Positions 15,782-25,366 are shown, numbered from the stretch's first letter. The stretch: DNA of 64,000 nt from Desulfonatronum lacustre DSM 10312 (GCF_000519265.1 NZ_KI912608.1:2203313-2267312), one strand, 5' to 3'. Numbers and translations are program-made. The notes: generated from the letters alone by a model not told the origin.

Positions 15782-16711
15782 ATGTTCAAGCTGGTACTCC
15801 TGGCCCTGACGGACAAGGCCGACGGTACGTCCGCCCTCCGGTTGGCGACCGCAATCGCAGCCCGACACAAGTCGGGCTTCATGGTCCAGCATGTCAGCGC
15901 TCCACATGAGCGTGAGCAAAGTTGCGTGCTCCAGCTTTCCGATGAGCGGGAACTCTCGGCCCGACGGGCCGAAATCGAGGCATTCTGCCGGGCGAACATG
16001 CCCGAGAGATTGACGGCGGACGTGATGCTCGGCTCCGGCTTTGTCCATGTGGAGGTTCTCAAGACCATCCGCCTCATGGAGCCGGACCTCGTGGTCATCG
16101 GCGACCAGGGCGACGCCGAGCACTGCAGACGGGAGCTTTCCGCCTCGACCATGGACACCGCTCTGCTCATCGCCTGGGAAGCCGCCTGTCCGGTGCTCGT
16201 TCTTCCGCCGGGAATGCCGACGGCTTCGAATCGATCCTTGTCTGGAACGTTCCGCCGCATCGTCGCCGCGACCGACCTTCGGGATGGGAAACAGGACTCC
16301 CTGACCATGGCGGCGAGCATCATTGAGGCGGATGCCGGAACCCTGTTCGCGTTCCATGCCCTGCCGCTGGACGACGCCGCGCCCGACCGGGCCGTCCTGG
16401 CCAACGCACTGCACCAAGCCGCAAACCGGTTGGCTTATCTTGGCCGAAATCTGGGCCTGCCCGCTGAAACGGAATTCGTCGTTCGCGAGGGCGATCCGTC
16501 CGTGGAAATCCTGAAGTACGCTCGGGAAAACGAGGCCGACCTGATCGTCCTGGCTTCGGACTGTTACGCCGGCCCCCAGGACTCTTCCCAAAAGAAACCC
16601 GATACCTCGTCCCAAGTCATCGCCGGAGCGCGTTGCCCGGTGATGCTCGTTGGTCCGGACGCACCGGCCGCTCATTTTCGAAAACCACGTCAGACTGGGA
16701 GGAAGGCGTAA
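15782..16711 (+). CDS. Tandem universal stress protein
   Basis: 309 residues with two UspA-like halves: MFKLVLLALTDKADG to about residue 145, and FRRIVAATDLRDGK to the end. Each half ends in the usual strand near CPVLVLPP or CPVMLVGP. It starts 100 bases after the small Gly-rich gene, with GGGAGG before the ATG, and the next gene (persulfide reductase) follows after 3 bases, so those two are certainly co-transcribed. Similar in architecture to the Usp after hmcF but divergent in sequence. Likely a stress or redox-linked nucleotide-binding protein. Confidence 0.85.
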   Translation: MFKLVLLALTDKADGTSALRLATAIAARHKSGFMVQHVSAPHEREQSCVLQLSDERELSARRAEIEAFCRANMPERLTADVMLGSGFVHVEVLKTIRLMEPDLVVIGDQGDAEHCRRELSASTMDTALLIAWEAACPVLVLPPGMPTASNRSLSGTFRRIVAATDLRDGKQDSLTMAASIIEADAGTLFAFHALPLDDAAPDRAVLANALHQAANRLAYLGRNLGLPAETEFVVREGDPSVEILKYARENEADLIVLASDCYAGPQDSSQKKPDTSSQVIAGARCPVMLVGPDAPAAHFRKPRQTGRKA

Positions 16712-16714
16712 GCC

Positions 16715-18430
16715 ATGCCACAACACATCGTCATCATCGGGGCTGTGGCCTTGGGCTCCAAAGCCGCCGCCCGCTTCAAGCGCCTGGAACCGGAAAGCCG
16801 GGTCACGCTCGTGGATCGAGACAAACGCATCGCCTACAGCGGCTGCGGCATCCCCTTCTATGTTTCCGGCGAGGTCAACGACGTCCCGGAACTGGAAAGT
16901 ACGTCATTTCATGTCCTTCGGGACACTGAATATTTCCGAAAAAGCAAAGGCGTAGACGTGCGCACCGAAACAGAGGCCGTGGCCATAGACCGCGAGGCCA
17001 AGACCGTGACGCTTGCCCACGTACCCACGGGACGCCGCGAGGTGCTGGCCTACGATCAGCTGGTGCTGGCCACGGGCAGCAAACCGGTGGTTCCGCCCTT
17101 TCCGGGAAGAGATTTGGCCGGTGTACATACCGTGCATAACCTGGACTCCGCCGAAAGCATCCGCTCCCTCGTTTCCAGTGGAAGCGTGAAGCGGGCCGTG
17201 GTGGTTGGCGCGGGATTCATCGGCCTGGAAATGGCCGTGGCCCTGGTCGATCTCTGGGGGGTGGAGACCACGGTCATCGAACTCCGAGAGCAGATCCTGC
17301 CCGGCGTGATCGGGGGCAATTTGTCCCTCACGGCCCTGCGGCACATGCGGGACAAGGGCGTACGGTTCCAACTGGGCGACCAGGTGCTCAGCCTGGAGGG
17401 CGACGACCAGGGCCGGGTAACCCGTGTACGCACCAAAGACGACGAGATCCCGGCGGACCTGGTCATCGTTGCCGTGGGCGTTCGACCCAATACGGAACTG
17501 GCCCGTGCCTCGGGTTTGGCCGTCTCTGAGCGCGGTGGAATCACGGTGGACGAGTACCTGCGGACTTCCGATCCGCACATTTACGCCGGAGGAGACTGCG
17601 TGGAACTGCGCCACCTGCTGACCAACGCCAACGTCTTCCTGCCCATGGGCTCATTGGCCAATCGCCAAGGCCGGGTGATCGGCGACAACCTGGCCGGCGG
17701 CGCGACCCTTTTTTCCGGCGTGGTGGGCTCCTGGTGCGTCAAGCTGTTCGACCTCGCCGCCGCGGGTACCGGTCTGACATTGCAGGCCGCTCGGTCCGCG
17801 GGCTTCGATGCCCTGAGTGTCCACGTCAGTCAACTGGATCGGGCTCACTTCCACCCTGACAAAGGGGTGATGAACCTGGACTTGGTTGTGGAGCGCCAAA
17901 CGGGTCGCGTCCTGGGAATGCAGGGAACGGCGGACAAAGGCGATGCCTTGGTGGGCAAGGTGAACGTGGTCGCCGGGTTGCTGCCTTCGGGCCTGAGGGT
18001 AGAGGCCTTGAGCAACTTGGAAGCGGCCTACTCACCGCCATTTTCCGCCGCGCTGGATATTCTGAACGTGCTGGGCAACGCGGCGGAGAACATCCTCGCG
18101 GGACGGAACATGGCCATTCAAGCGGATGAGTTCGCGGCCCTCTGGAAGCAGCGGGAAAGAAACACGCATTTCTTCCTGGACTGCCGCGAACCATCCGACG
18201 CCAAGGAAGAAGCCCTGGCCCATCCTGAGCACTGGGTCAACATTCCCCAGGGAGATCTGGCCGAAAACCTGGACAAGCTGCCGCGAGACAAGGGCATCGT
18301 CGTCATCTGCGGCACCGGGGCGCGCTCCTATGAAGCGCTCATAACCCTGGGTCACGAAGGTTTTCAGAATGTGGTCAGCGTGGAAGGCGGCACAAGCGCC
18401 GTCAATGCCATGGGATTCAGCGTTTCCTGA
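16715..18430 (+). CDS. CoA-disulfide / NAD(P)H persulfide reductase with rhodanese domain
   Basis: 571-residue flavoprotein of the pyridine nucleotide-disulfide family. It has an FAD-binding start (HIVIIGAVALGSKAAARF), the single active Cys in SGCGIPFYVSG (about residue 44), an NAD-binding GAGFIGLEMA motif, FAD block HIYAGGDCVEL, a dimerisation domain, and a C-terminal rhodanese domain (about 470-571) whose active loop CGTGARS carries Cys. This CoADR-Rhd architecture reduces CoA persulfides or polysulfide, linking it to sulfur-zero metabolism. Note that the first glycine motif reads GAVALG rather than GGxAGG. Confidence 0.88.
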   Translation: MPQHIVIIGAVALGSKAAARFKRLEPESRVTLVDRDKRIAYSGCGIPFYVSGEVNDVPELESTSFHVLRDTEYFRKSKGVDVRTETEAVAIDREAKTVTLAHVPTGRREVLAYDQLVLATGSKPVVPPFPGRDLAGVHTVHNLDSAESIRSLVSSGSVKRAVVVGAGFIGLEMAVALVDLWGVETTVIELREQILPGVIGGNLSLTALRHMRDKGVRFQLGDQVLSLEGDDQGRVTRVRTKDDEIPADLVIVAVGVRPNTELARASGLAVSERGGITVDEYLRTSDPHIYAGGDCVELRHLLTNANVFLPMGSLANRQGRVIGDNLAGGATLFSGVVGSWCVKLFDLAAAGTGLTLQAARSAGFDALSVHVSQLDRAHFHPDKGVMNLDLVVERQTGRVLGMQGTADKGDALVGKVNVVAGLLPSGLRVEALSNLEAAYSPPFSAALDILNVLGNAAENILAGRNMAIQADEFAALWKQRERNTHFFLDCREPSDAKEEALAHPEHWVNIPQGDLAENLDKLPRDKGIVVICGTGARSYEALITLGHEGFQNVVSVEGGTSAVNAMGFSVS

Positions 18431-18810
18431 TCCAGAAGATCATGGTTTCGGGCATGACGCCGTCAAGGGAGATCAGTCGGATTTCCTTGGGGGGATTGCC
18501 CGAAACCTTTTTATGCGTTTCTTTACAGAAATTATTTCCATTCACTTTCTATTCCTGCATTTTTCCTTTTCGCAACCATCAAACCCTTGACCATCCTCCT
18601 CTTGCAGTCCCCTGAAAGAGAAGTTTTCCGCCTGGTTATCAAAAGAGAACGTTCCGATTTCTCCCTCTTGCATTACTTTAGAAAGTATGTGTATTATGTC
18701 ACAAACTAAAAAACACAAAAAAGTACGCGCATATACGACAAATGCAGTCCAGATTGGATCATTCCATGTATAAATCCGCTCAAAAAGAACGTGGAAGAGA
18801 GAAAATAAGA
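18431..18810. other. Intergenic region, A+T-richer, no gene seen
   Basis: About 380 bases between the persulfide reductase and repeat copy 3. Base composition drops compared with the flanks (stretches such as 18660-18730). I see no ribosome-site-led frame; a promoter for the kinase at 19060 may lie here or after the repeat. Confidence 0.5.
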
Positions 18811-18983
18811 GTAACTACTCAGTACATTTTGTGTCCGATCTTGCTCCGGCAATCGGTGTCGGGGTCGGTATCGGAGTCGGAATCGAAACAGGAAGAATTC
18901 AGAACGCATCCCAGCGTTTTCGATCCCGATCCTGATCCCGATTCCGACCCCGGCAACAAAATTACTCTGTGCTGAGTAGTTAC
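18811..18983. repeat. Palindromic dispersed repeat, family A copy 3
   Basis: 173 bases, ends GTAACTACTCAG and CTGAGTAGTTAC (perfect twelve-base inverted termini). The interior is nearly identical to copy 1 over most of its length. It lies 76 bases upstream of the heme-motif kinase start, so it may sit within or next to its promoter. Confidence 0.87.
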
Positions 18984-19059
18984 CGCGATTCCTCCTTAAA
19001 ACAATGAATCAACAAATGCTACTGATTTTATCAACATTGCTTCGCGTCAAGGAATGTCC

Positions 19060-21441
19060 ATGAAAATTCGAAGCATGTTCCAGAATTTGACGTTCAAGAT
19101 GCTTCTCTCCGGCGGAGTAACGTTCTTCATTTGCGCCGGTCTCTGGACCGCTTTCAATATCGTCTACCTGCGCGACTTCATCCTGCGCAGCGTTAAATCC
19201 GACATCGTCATCCTTTCGGACACCATTCTTCTCGGCTTGGACTATGCCATGCTCCTGGACTCCGAGGACGACATCAAGCAGATCATCAACAACATCAGCC
19301 GACAGGAAGACATCAAGGCCATCCGTCTCTTGGATAAGAAAGGCCGGATCGCCTATTCCAGCAAAAGCGAAGAGGTCGGGACCTACCTGGACATGCGTGA
19401 CGCGTCCTGTTGGACGTGCCATGCCCAATCGCCGCCCCCGGCGACCATGAGTCAGGAGAAACGCAGCAGAATCATCGAGGCCGATGAGGCAACCATCGTC
19501 GGCACCATCACTCCTGTTCCGAACAAGCCCGGGTGCTACGGCCCGCCGTGCCACGTACATTCCGAGGACGAGCAACTGCTCGGCCTGCTGGACATGGAGG
19601 TGAGCACGGAGATTAAAGGCACGAAACTGCGCGATTTTGAACGCGCCAACATGCTCATTTCCTTGCTGGTCTTTCTGGCCACCTTTCTGGTCCTGTTCCT
19701 GAACTACCACATCCTCATCTTCAAGCCCATCCGTCGGCTGATCAACGTGACCAGGGACATCTGCTCCGGAGAGGACTACACGGGCATCAACATCAAGCAG
19801 GCCGACGAAATCGGAGTCCTGGCCGACTCGTACAACACCATGTGCCGCAAGGTGGCGGAGAAGGAAACGCTCCTGGTCGCCCAGCGCGAGGAATATCGAA
19901 ATCTTTTCCAGAATGTTCCCTGCCTGCTCAGCGTCGTGGACAAGGACTACAAAGTCATCCGCCACAACATGAAGTACGAGGATCACTTCGGCAGCAATAT
20001 CAGAGATCGGCATTGCTTCGAGATCAACAAGGGCCGCACGGAGCGATGCACGGTCTGTCCCGTGGAAAAGACCTTTTTATACGATTCTCCCCATGTCAGT
20101 GAGGAAGTCGGGCTTTCCAAGGAAGGCAAAACCATCCACTGGATCGTCTATACGGCTCCGGTCAAGGACGCCGGGGGCAACACCGTGGCGGCCATGGAAA
20201 TGATGCTGGATATCACGGCGCGCAAGGAACTCGAATTCAAACTGGCCGCCTCCGAGTTGTTCTACCATTCCATTTTCGAGGCCATTCCCAGTGCGCTGTT
20301 CGTTCTCAACGCCCAAAATCTGTCCATCATGAACTGCAACGACGCGGTCCTCAAAATGTACGGATACAAGCCCGAGGAATTATTGAGCAAGCCATTTACG
20401 TCGTTGTTCAAGGAAGAAGAGCGAGAGTATTGGACGCGGAACCTGCGAACCACCCATGAAATCAACCAGACATCGCAGCTCACCAAGGACGGTCGAAGCA
20501 TCTTCGTCTCCATGCGCATTTCTTTGTCCACGTTCGAAGCCTACGAAGTGTTGATCGTCTCGTGCAGCGACATCACCAAGCGCCTGGAGGCGGAACAGCA
20601 GTTCATCCATGCCAGCAAAATGACCACCCTGGGCGAAATGGCCACCGGGGTGGCCCATGAACTCAACCAGCCGTTGACGATTCTCAAATCCATCAGCGGA
20701 TTTTTGGCCAGAAAGGTCGGCAAGGGCCACGAGATCGACATGGCGATGTTGGAGGAGATATCCCAGAGCATCAGCACCCATGTGGATCGGGCCGGAAAAA
20801 TCATCTCCCACATGCGCGAATTCGGCCGCAAGTCGGAACTCAAGACCATGCCCGTCCAGATCAACGACGTCATCAAGCGCGGATTCGAGTTCTTCAGCCA
20901 ACAACTCAATGTCCGCAATATTTTCGTCGACTGGCGACTGCAAGAGGACCTGCCCCTGATCATCGCTGAACCGAATCGCCTGGAACAGGTCGTCATCAAT
21001 CTTCTGGTCAACGCCCGGGACGCCATTGAAGAACGCTGGAACGGCAAGGACGTCAAAGCCGGCGACAAGACCATCACCATCGTCACCGACTCCACGGACG
21101 CCGTCGTGATCATCAAAATCTGCGACACGGGCTCGGGACTGCCGCAGAACATGAATGAAAAAATTTTCGAGCCGTTTTTCACGACCAAGGAGGTGGGCAA
21201 GGGTACGGGCCTGGGGCTTTCCATCTCCTACGGCATCATCCAGGACTACAATGGAACCATTGTCGCCGAGAACCGGAAAACCGGCGGCGCCTGCTTCACC
21301 ATCACCTTTCCCGTGGCCGATGAAGAAAACTGTCTGTGGGTGGACGACCGGTGCGTCTGCTCTCGAGCGGAACTCAATGGAAGAGGAGATCTCCGACAAG
21401 AGGACAAGCCTGAAGACCGCAACAAGGAGGACCATGCCTGA
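19060..21441 (+). CDS. Membrane histidine kinase with two periplasmic heme-c motifs
   Basis: 793 residues. Helix 1 about 12-34; periplasmic domain 35-195; helix 2 about 196-216; HAMP; PAS 1 (about 285-395) with signature C-x30-C-x10-C-x2-C; PAS 2 (about 405-510); HisKA with HELNQP near residue 535; ATPase domain (NLLVNARDAIE, DTGSGL, GTGLGLS). The periplasmic part contains CWTCH (residues ~117-121) and CYGPPCH (~158-164), forms that attach heme c in c3-type cytochromes. It precedes tmcA by 140 bases, so it probably senses periplasmic redox state or the tetraheme cytochrome itself. ATG 19060 was preferred over 19054 because AAGGA abuts the latter. Confidence 0.88.
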   Translation: MKIRSMFQNLTFKMLLSGGVTFFICAGLWTAFNIVYLRDFILRSVKSDIVILSDTILLGLDYAMLLDSEDDIKQIINNISRQEDIKAIRLLDKKGRIAYSSKSEEVGTYLDMRDASCWTCHAQSPPPATMSQEKRSRIIEADEATIVGTITPVPNKPGCYGPPCHVHSEDEQLLGLLDMEVSTEIKGTKLRDFERANMLISLLVFLATFLVLFLNYHILIFKPIRRLINVTRDICSGEDYTGINIKQADEIGVLADSYNTMCRKVAEKETLLVAQREEYRNLFQNVPCLLSVVDKDYKVIRHNMKYEDHFGSNIRDRHCFEINKGRTERCTVCPVEKTFLYDSPHVSEEVGLSKEGKTIHWIVYTAPVKDAGGNTVAAMEMMLDITARKELEFKLAASELFYHSIFEAIPSALFVLNAQNLSIMNCNDAVLKMYGYKPEELLSKPFTSLFKEEEREYWTRNLRTTHEINQTSQLTKDGRSIFVSMRISLSTFEAYEVLIVSCSDITKRLEAEQQFIHASKMTTLGEMATGVAHELNQPLTILKSISGFLARKVGKGHEIDMAMLEEISQSISTHVDRAGKIISHMREFGRKSELKTMPVQINDVIKRGFEFFSQQLNVRNIFVDWRLQEDLPLIIAEPNRLEQVVINLLVNARDAIEERWNGKDVKAGDKTITIVTDSTDAVVIIKICDTGSGLPQNMNEKIFEPFFTTKEVGKGTGLGLSISYGIIQDYNGTIVAENRKTGGACFTITFPVADEENCLWVDDRCVCSRAELNGRGDLRQEDKPEDRNKEDHA

Positions 21442-21581
21442 AAACGCTTCGAAACGACCGACAAGAGGGAGACTCAGTGATGTGGCCCTCACCGGCCTTG
21501 GGCAACGTGCACCAGTCTGGAGACGACGGTGAACGTCATCAACAACCAGGACACAATACAACCGTAACAACGGAGGAGTGC

Positions 21582-21983
21582 ATGCAAAGCAGAGTTCTTT
21601 TCATCTGTTGCCTTGCCCTGAGCGTCTTCATCGCCGGGACTATCGTCGCTCAAGAGGATCGATACTTCATCGAAAGCAAGGACTTTGAAAACCGGCAACG
21701 CCCCGGCGTGGAGTTCAACCATCTGTTACACTATGAAATCATCGACTGCATGGACTGTCATCATGATTACGTCTACGTCAACGAGAAAAAAGAAAACTAT
21801 TGGGACATGTTTTCCGGCAAAAACCATTGCTCCGACTGTCATACGGTGAGTGGAGAGGACGAGACGGGCGTTGGATTGATGCAGGCCTTTCACGAGCAGT
21901 GCGTCGGCTGTCACCAGGAATACCTCCGTCAGGACAAGACAACCGGATATATCATGTGCGGGGAATGTCACGTCAGGCCATAA
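21582..21983 (+). CDS. tmcA: Tetraheme cytochrome c3, Tmc complex subunit TmcA
   Basis: 133 residues with an N-terminal signal peptide (MQSRVLFICCLALSVFIAGTIVA) and four CxxCH motifs (CMDCHH, CSDCH, CVGCH, CGECH). It is acidic and Glu/Asp-rich, as known for TmcA (type II c3), the periplasmic electron acceptor of the Tmc membrane complex. All four motifs are of the CxxCH form. The start was set at 21582 because GGAGGAG precedes it and the signal peptide begins there. It heads the tmc genes. Confidence 0.9.
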   Translation: MQSRVLFICCLALSVFIAGTIVAQEDRYFIESKDFENRQRPGVEFNHLLHYEIIDCMDCHHDYVYVNEKKENYWDMFSGKNHCSDCHTVSGEDETGVGLMQAFHEQCVGCHQEYLRQDKTTGYIMCGECHVRP

Positions 21984-22089
21984 ACACGGATCATGACGTT
22001 ACGGTCCGACAGCATCCCGCCGAACGGCGGTGACGCCCGAGCATTTCCCGAACTTCGGCATTCCAACAGAAACAAAGTGAGGAGTGATT

Positions 22090-23364
22090 ATGCAAGATGC
22101 TGCATCATCCTGGGATTGGCAGCCGGGTGAGCGGGTCATTCTGGATTCGACCACCTGCGGAGTTGCGCACCAGTGGCAGGAGGAGCCCTACGTCGCTCCG
22201 GACGGCGAGAGTCTCGCCGCCGTGGTCCGCCTGGAAGACGACACGTTTTCCATGTGCGTAAACGGCAAAACCTGGGAGTCCGCTTTTGAAAAATTGTGGA
22301 AGCCCGGATTCTCCCCTGACGGACGCCTTGTGGTCATCGCCCAGCAGGACGGCGAATGGACTCTGGCCGTGGACGGAGAGCCTTGGGAGGAATTCTACGC
22401 GTATCTCTGGCATCCCTGCTTTTCAGCGGACGGCTCGGTCATCGCCGCGGCCATCCAGAACGACGGTCAATACGGCATGAGCGTGAACGGCGCGGTCTGG
22501 GCGAACCTGTTCGACAACGCCAACGAGTACGCCGTCAGCGCCGACGGGCAAGGCACGGCCGCCGTGATCCAGACCGAGGCCATGGCCGCCGCGGACCTGG
22601 TCGCCTTCCGTCGCGGGGTCTACACCGTGGCCGTGAACGGGGAGGCCTGGAAAAAAACGTTCATGAACGTCTGGACCCCGACCTTCGATTCCCAGGGCCG
22701 GAAAGTGGCCGCCCAGGTTCGCCTGAACCTTTATGAATACTCCATTGCCGTGGACGACGCGGTCTGGGGGCAAACCTACAACTGCGTTTGGGAACCACGC
22801 TTCAACCCGGCCACCGGCGCGGTGGTCGCCCCGGTGCGCATCGCCGGAGCCTGGGGCATGGCCCAGGACGGCAAGACCATCTGGGAACCGAACTTTTTTC
22901 AGTGCTGGCACCAGCAGTTCAGCGCGGACGGCAAAACCCTGGCCGCCATCGTGGCTCCCACCTTCGGCGCGTTCACCGTGGCCGTGAACGCCAAGCCCTG
23001 GTCCGCCACGTTTCCCGTTCTCTTGGATCTGACCCTGTCCGCGGACGGCAAACGGGCCGCGGTCCTGGCCAACAACAACAATATCGACTGGCGGATAGTC
23101 GTGGACGGCAGCCCATGGAGCGGAACCTACGACATGGCCTGGAAGCCGGTCTTCAGCGCCGACGGAACCCATGTCGCCGCCAAGGTGGAAAAAGCGGGCC
23201 GACATGCCGTGTTCGTGGACGGCAAGGCCTACAAGCGGGACTTTGACCGCGTCTGGGCCCCCGTCTTCAGCCCCGACGGCTCCAAGGTGCTCATCCGGGC
23301 CGTGGACAAGGGCGCGTTCGTGCGCATCGTCGCCACACTTTCGGACTTCTCGTCAAGGGGGTAG
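22090..23364 (+). CDS. tmcD: Tmc complex subunit TmcD, tryptophan-rich repeat protein
   Basis: 424 residues built of about nine repeats with a period near 45 residues, each having a turn like A-V-D-G-x-P-W and the strand pattern W-x-P-x-F-S-x-D-G-x-x-V-A-A. This suggests a beta-propeller-like fold. There is no signal peptide or membrane helix, so it should be cytoplasmic, as proposed for TmcD. Its position between tmcA and tmcC is unlike the A-B-C-D order I recall for D. vulgaris. The start at 22090 has GAGG upstream. Its function is not known beyond association with the Tmc complex. Confidence 0.85.
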   Translation: MQDAASSWDWQPGERVILDSTTCGVAHQWQEEPYVAPDGESLAAVVRLEDDTFSMCVNGKTWESAFEKLWKPGFSPDGRLVVIAQQDGEWTLAVDGEPWEEFYAYLWHPCFSADGSVIAAAIQNDGQYGMSVNGAVWANLFDNANEYAVSADGQGTAAVIQTEAMAAADLVAFRRGVYTVAVNGEAWKKTFMNVWTPTFDSQGRKVAAQVRLNLYEYSIAVDDAVWGQTYNCVWEPRFNPATGAVVAPVRIAGAWGMAQDGKTIWEPNFFQCWHQQFSADGKTLAAIVAPTFGAFTVAVNAKPWSATFPVLLDLTLSADGKRAAVLANNNNIDWRIVVDGSPWSGTYDMAWKPVFSADGTHVAAKVEKAGRHAVFVDGKAYKRDFDRVWAPVFSPDGSKVLIRAVDKGAFVRIVATLSDFSSRG

Positions 23365-23368
23365 CCAT

Positions 23369-24028
23369 ATGTACGGCCTATACAACTTCGTCACCGGACC
23401 CCTGGTCTGGGCGTCCTTCGCCATCTTCATTCTCGGGTCCATCTATCGCCTGGTTTCCATGTACGCCCTGGCCAAAAAGAAGGACGCCGTCTCCCTGGCC
23501 TACATGGACTGGAAATTCTCTTTCCGATCCATCTTCAACTGGTTGATTCCCTTCAACGCCCTGGGCTGGAAAAAGAACCCGGTCCTGACCGTGGTCACGT
23601 ACGTGTTCCACATCTGCCTGCTGGCCACGCCCATCCTGCTCTCGGCTCACATCATCCTGATCGAGGAATCCTGGGGCGTCAGCTGGTGGACTCTTTCCGA
23701 TTCCACCGCGGACATCATGACCATCCTGGTCATCGTTGCCTGCGCGTTTTTCGCCGGACGCCGCCTGTACCAGAAGGACGTCCGCTTTCTGACCACCGGC
23801 CAGGACTGGCTTATTCTGACCATCGCGGCCCTGCCCTTCATTACCGGCTTTCTGGCCTATCACCAGCTCTTCAACTACCAGGTGCTGATCATCGCCCACG
23901 TGCTGGCCGGCAACATCATGATCGCCGCGATTCCGTTCACCCGCCTCAGCCACATGTTCTTCTCGGTGTTCACCCGCGCTTACATGGGCTCCGAGTTCGG
24001 CGGGATCCGCAAAGCCAAAGACTGGTAG
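23369..24028 (+). CDS. tmcC: Tmc complex cytochrome-b-like membrane subunit TmcC
   Basis: 219-residue membrane protein with about five helices, paralogous to HmcE (start MYGLYNFVTGPLVW versus MYNFLTGPMVW). Conserved His residues occur in FHICLLATP, LSAHIILIE, AHVLAGN and LSHMFFSVF, candidates for b-heme ligands. It starts 4 bases after the tmcD stop and is followed by tmcB after 18 bases. It should carry electrons from periplasmic TmcA through the membrane to TmcB. Confidence 0.92.
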   Translation: MYGLYNFVTGPLVWASFAIFILGSIYRLVSMYALAKKKDAVSLAYMDWKFSFRSIFNWLIPFNALGWKKNPVLTVVTYVFHICLLATPILLSAHIILIEESWGVSWWTLSDSTADIMTILVIVACAFFAGRRLYQKDVRFLTTGQDWLILTIAALPFITGFLAYHQLFNYQVLIIAHVLAGNIMIAAIPFTRLSHMFFSVFTRAYMGSEFGGIRKAKDW

Positions 24029-24046
24029 GACCACAAGGAGAAACAT

Positions 24047-25366
24047 ATGGGCATTCAAGACAGACTGATCGAGGACGTGGGGCTCCGCGAAGGGGTTTCG
24101 CGTCTGACCGAAGACAAGATCCAGAAGACCGTCAACGCGGTGATTCAGGGCGAGACCGGGGCGCGACTCAAGGCCTACGCCGAGATCTGCCTGCGTTGCG
24201 GGATGTGCACCGAGGCCTGTCACTTCTATCTTTCCCACGACCAGGACCCCTCCTACGCCCCGGCGGCCAAGGTCAAACAGACCATCGGCACGCTGCTGGC
24301 CAACAGCGGGAGGGTCAGTCCGGATCAAATCTACAACATGGCTCAGATCGCCTACTCGGAATGCAACCTTTGTCGGCGCTGCGTTCATTTCTGTCCCGTG
24401 GGCGTGGACACGGCCTACATGATGATCACCATGCGCCGGATCTGTCACAAGCTGGGGGTCACCCCGCAGTACATTCAGGACACGGCCCACAGCCATTCCG
24501 CCACCTTCAACCAGATGTGGGTCAAGGACGATGAATGGACCGACACCTTGCAGTGGCAGGAGGACGAGGCCCGGGACGAGTTTCCGGATCTGCGCATTCC
24601 CTTGGACAAGGAAGGCGCGGACGTCTACTACTCGGTCATCGCTCCGGAGCCGAAATTCCGAACCCAGCTCATCTACCAGGCCGCGGCCATCCTGCACACG
24701 GCCAAAATCGACTGGACCATGCCCGCGGAGCCGGGCTGGGACAACTCGGACATGTGCATGTTCACCGGAGACTTCGAGATGATGGGTCGGCTGAAACGCA
24801 AGCACTTCGAGTCCGCCCAGAAGCTGAAGGTCAAGCGGATCGTCATGGGCGAATGCGGCCATGCCTTCCGCTCGGTTTACGACGTGGGCAACCGCTGGGC
24901 CGGATGGAAGCACTACCCCGTGCCCGTGGTCCACTCCGTGGAGTTTTTCTGGGAACTGCTGACTCAGGGCAAGATCAAGCTGGTCTCCAAATACCCCGGC
25001 CCGGTCACCCTCCAGGACCCCTGCAACATCGTCCGCGGCCGGGGGCTGGGCGACAAACTGCGGGAAGTGATCCGCATCCTGGTGGACGGCGAGATCGTGG
25101 AGACGGCCTCCAACCGGGAGCACAATCTGTGCTGCTCCGCCGGCGGCGGGGTGATCAACTGCGGCCCGCCCTTCAAGAACGCTCGGGTCGCGGCCTGCAA
25201 GGCCAAGGCGGACCAACTCCGGGCCACCGGCGTCAAGACCATCATCGCCCCCTGCCACAACTGCCACGGCGGCCTGGACGACACGGTGCATAAGTACGAG
25301 CTGGGCATGGAGATCAAGTTCCTGGGAGACATCATCTACCAATGCATGGAACGCCCGGAGACGTAA
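24047..25366 (+). CDS. tmcB: Tmc complex CCG-domain Fe-S subunit TmcB
   Basis: 439-residue HdrD/DsrK-like cytoplasmic subunit. Two [4Fe-4S] motifs (CLRCGMCTEAC, CNLCRRCVHFC) lie in the N-terminal half. The C-terminal half has the E-C-G-H motif and one canonical CCG domain (QDPC, CCSAGGG, CHNC). AAGGAG precedes the ATG. As the acceptor side of Tmc it is thought to act on a cytoplasmic disulfide carrier; DsrC is a candidate by analogy to DsrK, which is inference. It is a close paralog of HmcF and of the UGA-containing protein convergent to it. Confidence 0.93.
   Translation: MGIQDRLIEDVGLREGVSRLTEDKIQKTVNAVIQGETGARLKAYAEICLRCGMCTEACHFYLSHDQDPSYAPAAKVKQTIGTLLANSGRVSPDQIYNMAQIAYSECNLCRRCVHFCPVGVDTAYMMITMRRICHKLGVTPQYIQDTAHSHSATFNQMWVKDDEWTDTLQWQEDEARDEFPDLRIPLDKEGADVYYSVIAPEPKFRTQLIYQAAAILHTAKIDWTMPAEPGWDNSDMCMFTGDFEMMGRLKRKHFESAQKLKVKRIVMGECGHAFRSVYDVGNRWAGWKHYPVPVVHSVEFFWELLTQGKIKLVSKYPGPVTLQDPCNIVRGRGLGDKLREVIRILVDGEIVETASNREHNLCCSAGGGVINCGPPFKNARVAACKAKADQLRATGVKTIIAPCHNCHGGLDDTVHKYELGMEIKFLGDIIYQCMERPET

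Noticed and set aside
13292-18983. Insertion sequences flanking the ORP and persulfide reductase region (composite transposon)
   Set aside because: The repeats are under 180 bases and carry no transposase; I saw no target-site duplications. A nonautonomous element remains possible and is listed as a finding.
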